Below, one piece after another: positions 6,312 through 8,253 of a stretch of 8,253 bases of DNA. How positions within the stretch are numbered: the first letter of the stretch is position 1; every line of letters starts with the position of its first letter. The notes under the pieces are model-generated. The model worked only from the letters and a program-made list of their open reading frames with translations. It was not told the origin of the DNA and made no database searches. The stretch lies in NCBI GenBank assembly GCA_046294495.1, contig JBKBKV010000062.1:1-8253 (forward strand), given 5' to 3'. The position numbers were made by a program, and so were the translations under genes. Origin of the DNA: HRBIN23 sp046294495. Its GTDB lineage: Bacteria > Chloroflexota > Dehalococcoidia > Lucifugimonadales > HRBIN23.

Positions 6312-7409
6312 CTACTTCTGCTCCAGGACGGAGCGCAGGGCGGATACCAGGGCGTCGGTGTGGCGAGGCAGACCCACGCTGATGCGGATGCAGTCGGCCA
6401 GGCGGGGGTGGGCGAAGGTGCGGACGAAGACGCCTCGCCTGGCCAGCGCCTGGGCTATCTCCTGGCCTCTGCTGTCGGGCAGGCGCACCAGGAGGAAGTT
6501 GGTCTTGGAGGGGTAGACCACTAGCCCTGGGATTGTGCGAAGGGCCTGGGCCATGCGCTCCCGCTCCTCTACCAGCACACGCACCCGCTGTAAGAGGGGG
6601 TCAGTATCTTCCAGGGATGCCAGGGCGGCCTGCTCGGCGGCCACGCTTACATTGTAAGGGGCTTTGATAGCCAATAGGCGCTGGACGATGCTGGGGGCCA
6701 TAATACCGTAACCGAGGCGCAGGCCGGCCAGCCCTGCCCATTTGCTCAGGGTGCGCAGGACAATGAGGTTCTCATGCTGGGCAACCAAGGGGACAGCAGT
6801 AAACCCGCAGAACTCGTGGTAGGTCTCGTCCACCACCACGAGGATGCCGGTATCTACCAGGTCAAGAATGGTATCCAGTGGGGAGAGGTTGGCGGTGGGG
6901 TTGTTGGGATTGGCAACGAAGACCAGTTTGGTGCGCTGGTCTATGGCTCGGCGAACGGCGGCGGGGTCTATTTCCCACATCTCGTCTCTGGGCACATCCA
7001 CCAGGAGGCCCCCGTTGACACGGGTGCAGAAGGAATACATGCCAAAGGTGGGGGAGAGGTCTAGCACCTTGTCTCCCTGGGATAGGAAAAGGCGCAAGAC
7101 GAGGTCAATGAGTTCGTCGCTCCCTGCTCCTGCCACCACCTGCTCCGGTTGCACCCCGGCGTAAGATGCTAGGGCAGTGCGCAGGCGGCGTTGGAGGGGG
7201 TCGGGGTAGGTGTTGTAGCCCTGGTAGGAGCCCAATACTTCAGCCACACGGGCCAAAGGCCCGTAGGGGTTCTCGTTGCCATCCAGTTTTACGATGTGCT
7301 CTGGGGGCAGGCCCAGGCGGGCGGCCAGCACCTCGGGTGGGTCTACCCCCTCGTAGGGTTGCAGGCCTAGCAGGTCTGGGCGCATTAGGTGCTCTATAGG
7401 CGGAGGCAT
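6312..7409 (-). CDS. hisC: Histidinol-phosphate aminotransferase
   Basis: PLP enzyme that transfers an amino group from glutamate to imidazole acetol phosphate, giving histidinol phosphate. It is a fold-type I aminotransferase of 365 residues, normal for HisC. Visible motifs: LDGNENPYGP (42-51) for substrate contact, AGAGSDELID (93-102) in the phosphate-binding region, ANPNNPT (166-172) and DETYHEF (194-200) for the cofactor ring. TLSKWAGLAGLRLGYG (220-235) holds the Schiff-base Lys223 and Arg232. Arg342 in IRIS is the expected carboxylate-binding residue. The frame stays open upstream to 7553, which would add 48 residues overlapping hisD. ATG 7409 is preferred because AGGAG lies six bases before it and it leaves only 10 bp after hisD. 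Confidence 0.95.
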   Translation of the reverse strand: MPPPIEHLMRPDLLGLQPYEGVDPPEVLAARLGLPPEHIVKLDGNENPYGPLARVAEVLGSYQGYNTYPDPLQRRLRTALASYAGVQPEQVVAGAGSDELIDLVLRLFLSQGDKVLDLSPTFGMYSFCTRVNGGLLVDVPRDEMWEIDPAAVRRAIDQRTKLVFVANPNNPTANLSPLDTILDLVDTGILVVVDETYHEFCGFTAVPLVAQHENLIVLRTLSKWAGLAGLRLGYGIMAPSIVQRLLAIKAPYNVSVAAEQAALASLEDTDPLLQRVRVLVEERERMAQALRTIPGLVVYPSKTNFLLVRLPDSRGQEIAQALARRGVFVRTFAHPRLADCIRISVGLPRHTDALVSALRSVLEQK

Positions 7410-7415
7410 AGCACT

Positions 7416-7421
7416 CTCCTC
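7416..7421 (-). promoter_or_regulatory. Ribosome binding site that sets the hisC start
   Basis: Read on the minus strand, GAGGAG overlaps the last two bases of the hisD TGA stop and ends six bases before ATG 7409. This supports the shorter HisC over the 413-residue extension. The overlap of stop codon and ribosome site suggests that ribosomes ending hisD help start hisC. Confidence 0.75.
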
Positions 7422-8253
7422 ATCGGGACGGGGTGCGGCGGCGCTTGAGGCGTATCTCAATAGCGCGAGCGTGGCCCTCCAGGCCCTCCGCGCGGGCGAG
7501 GGCCGTAAGGTCTCGTGCGAAAGAGGCCAAGCGCTCGCCGTTGGCGGCGACAAGGGTGTTCACGCGCAGGAAGTGGTGCACGCTTAGGCCCGAGGCGAAG
7601 CGGGCGGTTCCCCCGGTGGGCATAACATGGCTAGGGCCGGCCAGGTAATCGCCATAGGTCTCGGGGGTCTGCTCCCCTAGGAACACGGCCCCGGCGTTGT
7701 AGACCCGGTCCACCCAGTGCCAGGGGTCTGCCACAGTCAGGCAGAGGTGTTCAGGGGCGTAGAAGTTGGCCAGGTCCAGGGCGTCTTCCAGGGAGTCCAC
7801 CAGGATGAGGAGGCCCTGGCCCTGGAGGGCCTTCTGGGCGATGTCTGCCCTGGGTAGGGAGCGGCGTTGGCGCTCTATCTCGTTCAGGAGAGGTTGCACT
7901 AGAGGCTCGTGGGTGGTAATAAGGATGGGTGAAGCAAGGGGGTCGTGCTCTGCCTGTGCCAGCAGGTCGGCCGCCAGGACAGAGGGGGTAGCGCTGGCAT
8001 CGGCGATGATGATCGTCTCGGTGGGGCCGTAAAGGCCGTCTATCCCCACGATGCCGAACACCATCTGTTTGGCCAGGGTAACAAAGATGTTGCCTGGCCC
8101 ACATACCATGTCCACCTTGGGGATGCTCTCGGTGCCGAAGGCCATGGCTGCAATAGCCTGGGCGCCGCCCACCTGGAAGACCCGGGTCGCCCCGGTAAGG
8201 GCGGCAGCGGCCAGGATCCAGGGGTGGGGGCCATTCTGGCGGGGAGGGGTGCA
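7420..8253 (-). CDS. hisD: Histidinol dehydrogenase, 5' partial
   Basis: Catalyses the last two steps of histidine synthesis, oxidising L-histidinol to L-histidine with two NAD+ at a Zn2+ site. The frame stays open to the right edge, so the N-terminal part, about a third of the usual 430 or so residues, is missing; 277 residues are visible. It opens with CTPPRQNGPHPWILAAA, and VGGAQAIAAMAFGT and VDMVCGPGNIFVTLAK follow, all family-typical. LAQAEHDP holds the expected zinc-ligand Gln and His. GPSHVMPTGGTARF carries the catalytic His region, then SVHHFLRVNTL. EGLEGHARAIEIR near the C-terminus provides the last zinc-ligand His. The TGA stop lies 10 bp before hisC. Upstream his genes, perhaps hisG, would lie beyond the window. 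Confidence 0.96.
   Translation of the reverse strand, partial: CTPPRQNGPHPWILAAAALTGATRVFQVGGAQAIAAMAFGTESIPKVDMVCGPGNIFVTLAKQMVFGIVGIDGLYGPTETIIIADASATPSVLAADLLAQAEHDPLASPILITTHEPLVQPLLNEIERQRRSLPRADIAQKALQGQGLLILVDSLEDALDLANFYAPEHLCLTVADPWHWVDRVYNAGAVFLGEQTPETYGDYLAGPSHVMPTGGTARFASGLSVHHFLRVNTLVAANGERLASFARDLTALARAEGLEGHARAIEIRLKRRRTPSR

Noticed and set aside
7410..7553. HisC extended to a start at 7553.
   Set aside because: It would overlap hisD by over 130 bases and add 48 low-complexity residues; ATG 7409 has a good ribosome site.

Overview
The window is GC-rich, densely coded bacterial chromosome. It holds three blocks: the end of a 2-oxoacid dehydrogenase E2 gene with a small membrane-protein gene behind it (+ strand, 1-1591), a four-gene caa3-type cytochrome c oxidase operon (+ strand, 1744-5644), and part of a histidine biosynthesis operon on the opposite strand (hisD-hisC-hisB, 8253 down to 5719). 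The oxidase implies an organism that respires oxygen. The caa3 layout, the lipoprotein-like subunit II and the gene neighbourhood would fit an aerobic Chloroflexota-like or other deep-branching high-GC bacterium. That placement is inference from style only; no marker gene here fixes the taxon.

The E2 gene enters from the left edge, already inside its lipoyl domain, and runs through a peripheral-subunit-binding domain to an intact acyltransferase domain. Three bases after its stop begins a 169-residue membrane protein with several His/Asp motifs and no assigned function. A 152-bp gap follows. It contains a possible terminator hairpin, a good sigma-70-type promoter (TTGACA, 17-bp spacer, extended -10) and a leader that can fold into two stem-loops before the oxidase operon.

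The oxidase genes ctaC, ctaD, ctaE and ctaF are closely packed (6 to 16 bp gaps), each with a Shine-Dalgarno sequence. Subunit II carries the CuA site and a fused cytochrome c domain, so electrons pass from the heme c to CuA, then to heme a and the heme a3/CuB centre in subunit I. All metal, heme and proton-channel residues that I can place are present. Subunit I is long, with two extra C-terminal helices, and subunit III is the short five-helix form. This is the helix partition known from Bacillus caa3 oxidases.

The histidine block converges on the oxidase operon, leaving 74 bp between stops. HisD oxidises histidinol to histidine, HisC transaminates imidazole acetol phosphate, and HisB dehydrates imidazoleglycerol phosphate. 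HisB has no fused phosphatase domain, so histinol-phosphate phosphatase must be encoded elsewhere. I found no mobile element, CRISPR array, RNA gene or toxin/defence system, and nothing that amounts to a new biological system. The points worth a second look are the uncharacterised membrane gene behind E2, the structured ctaC leader, and an altered metal-site motif in HisB.
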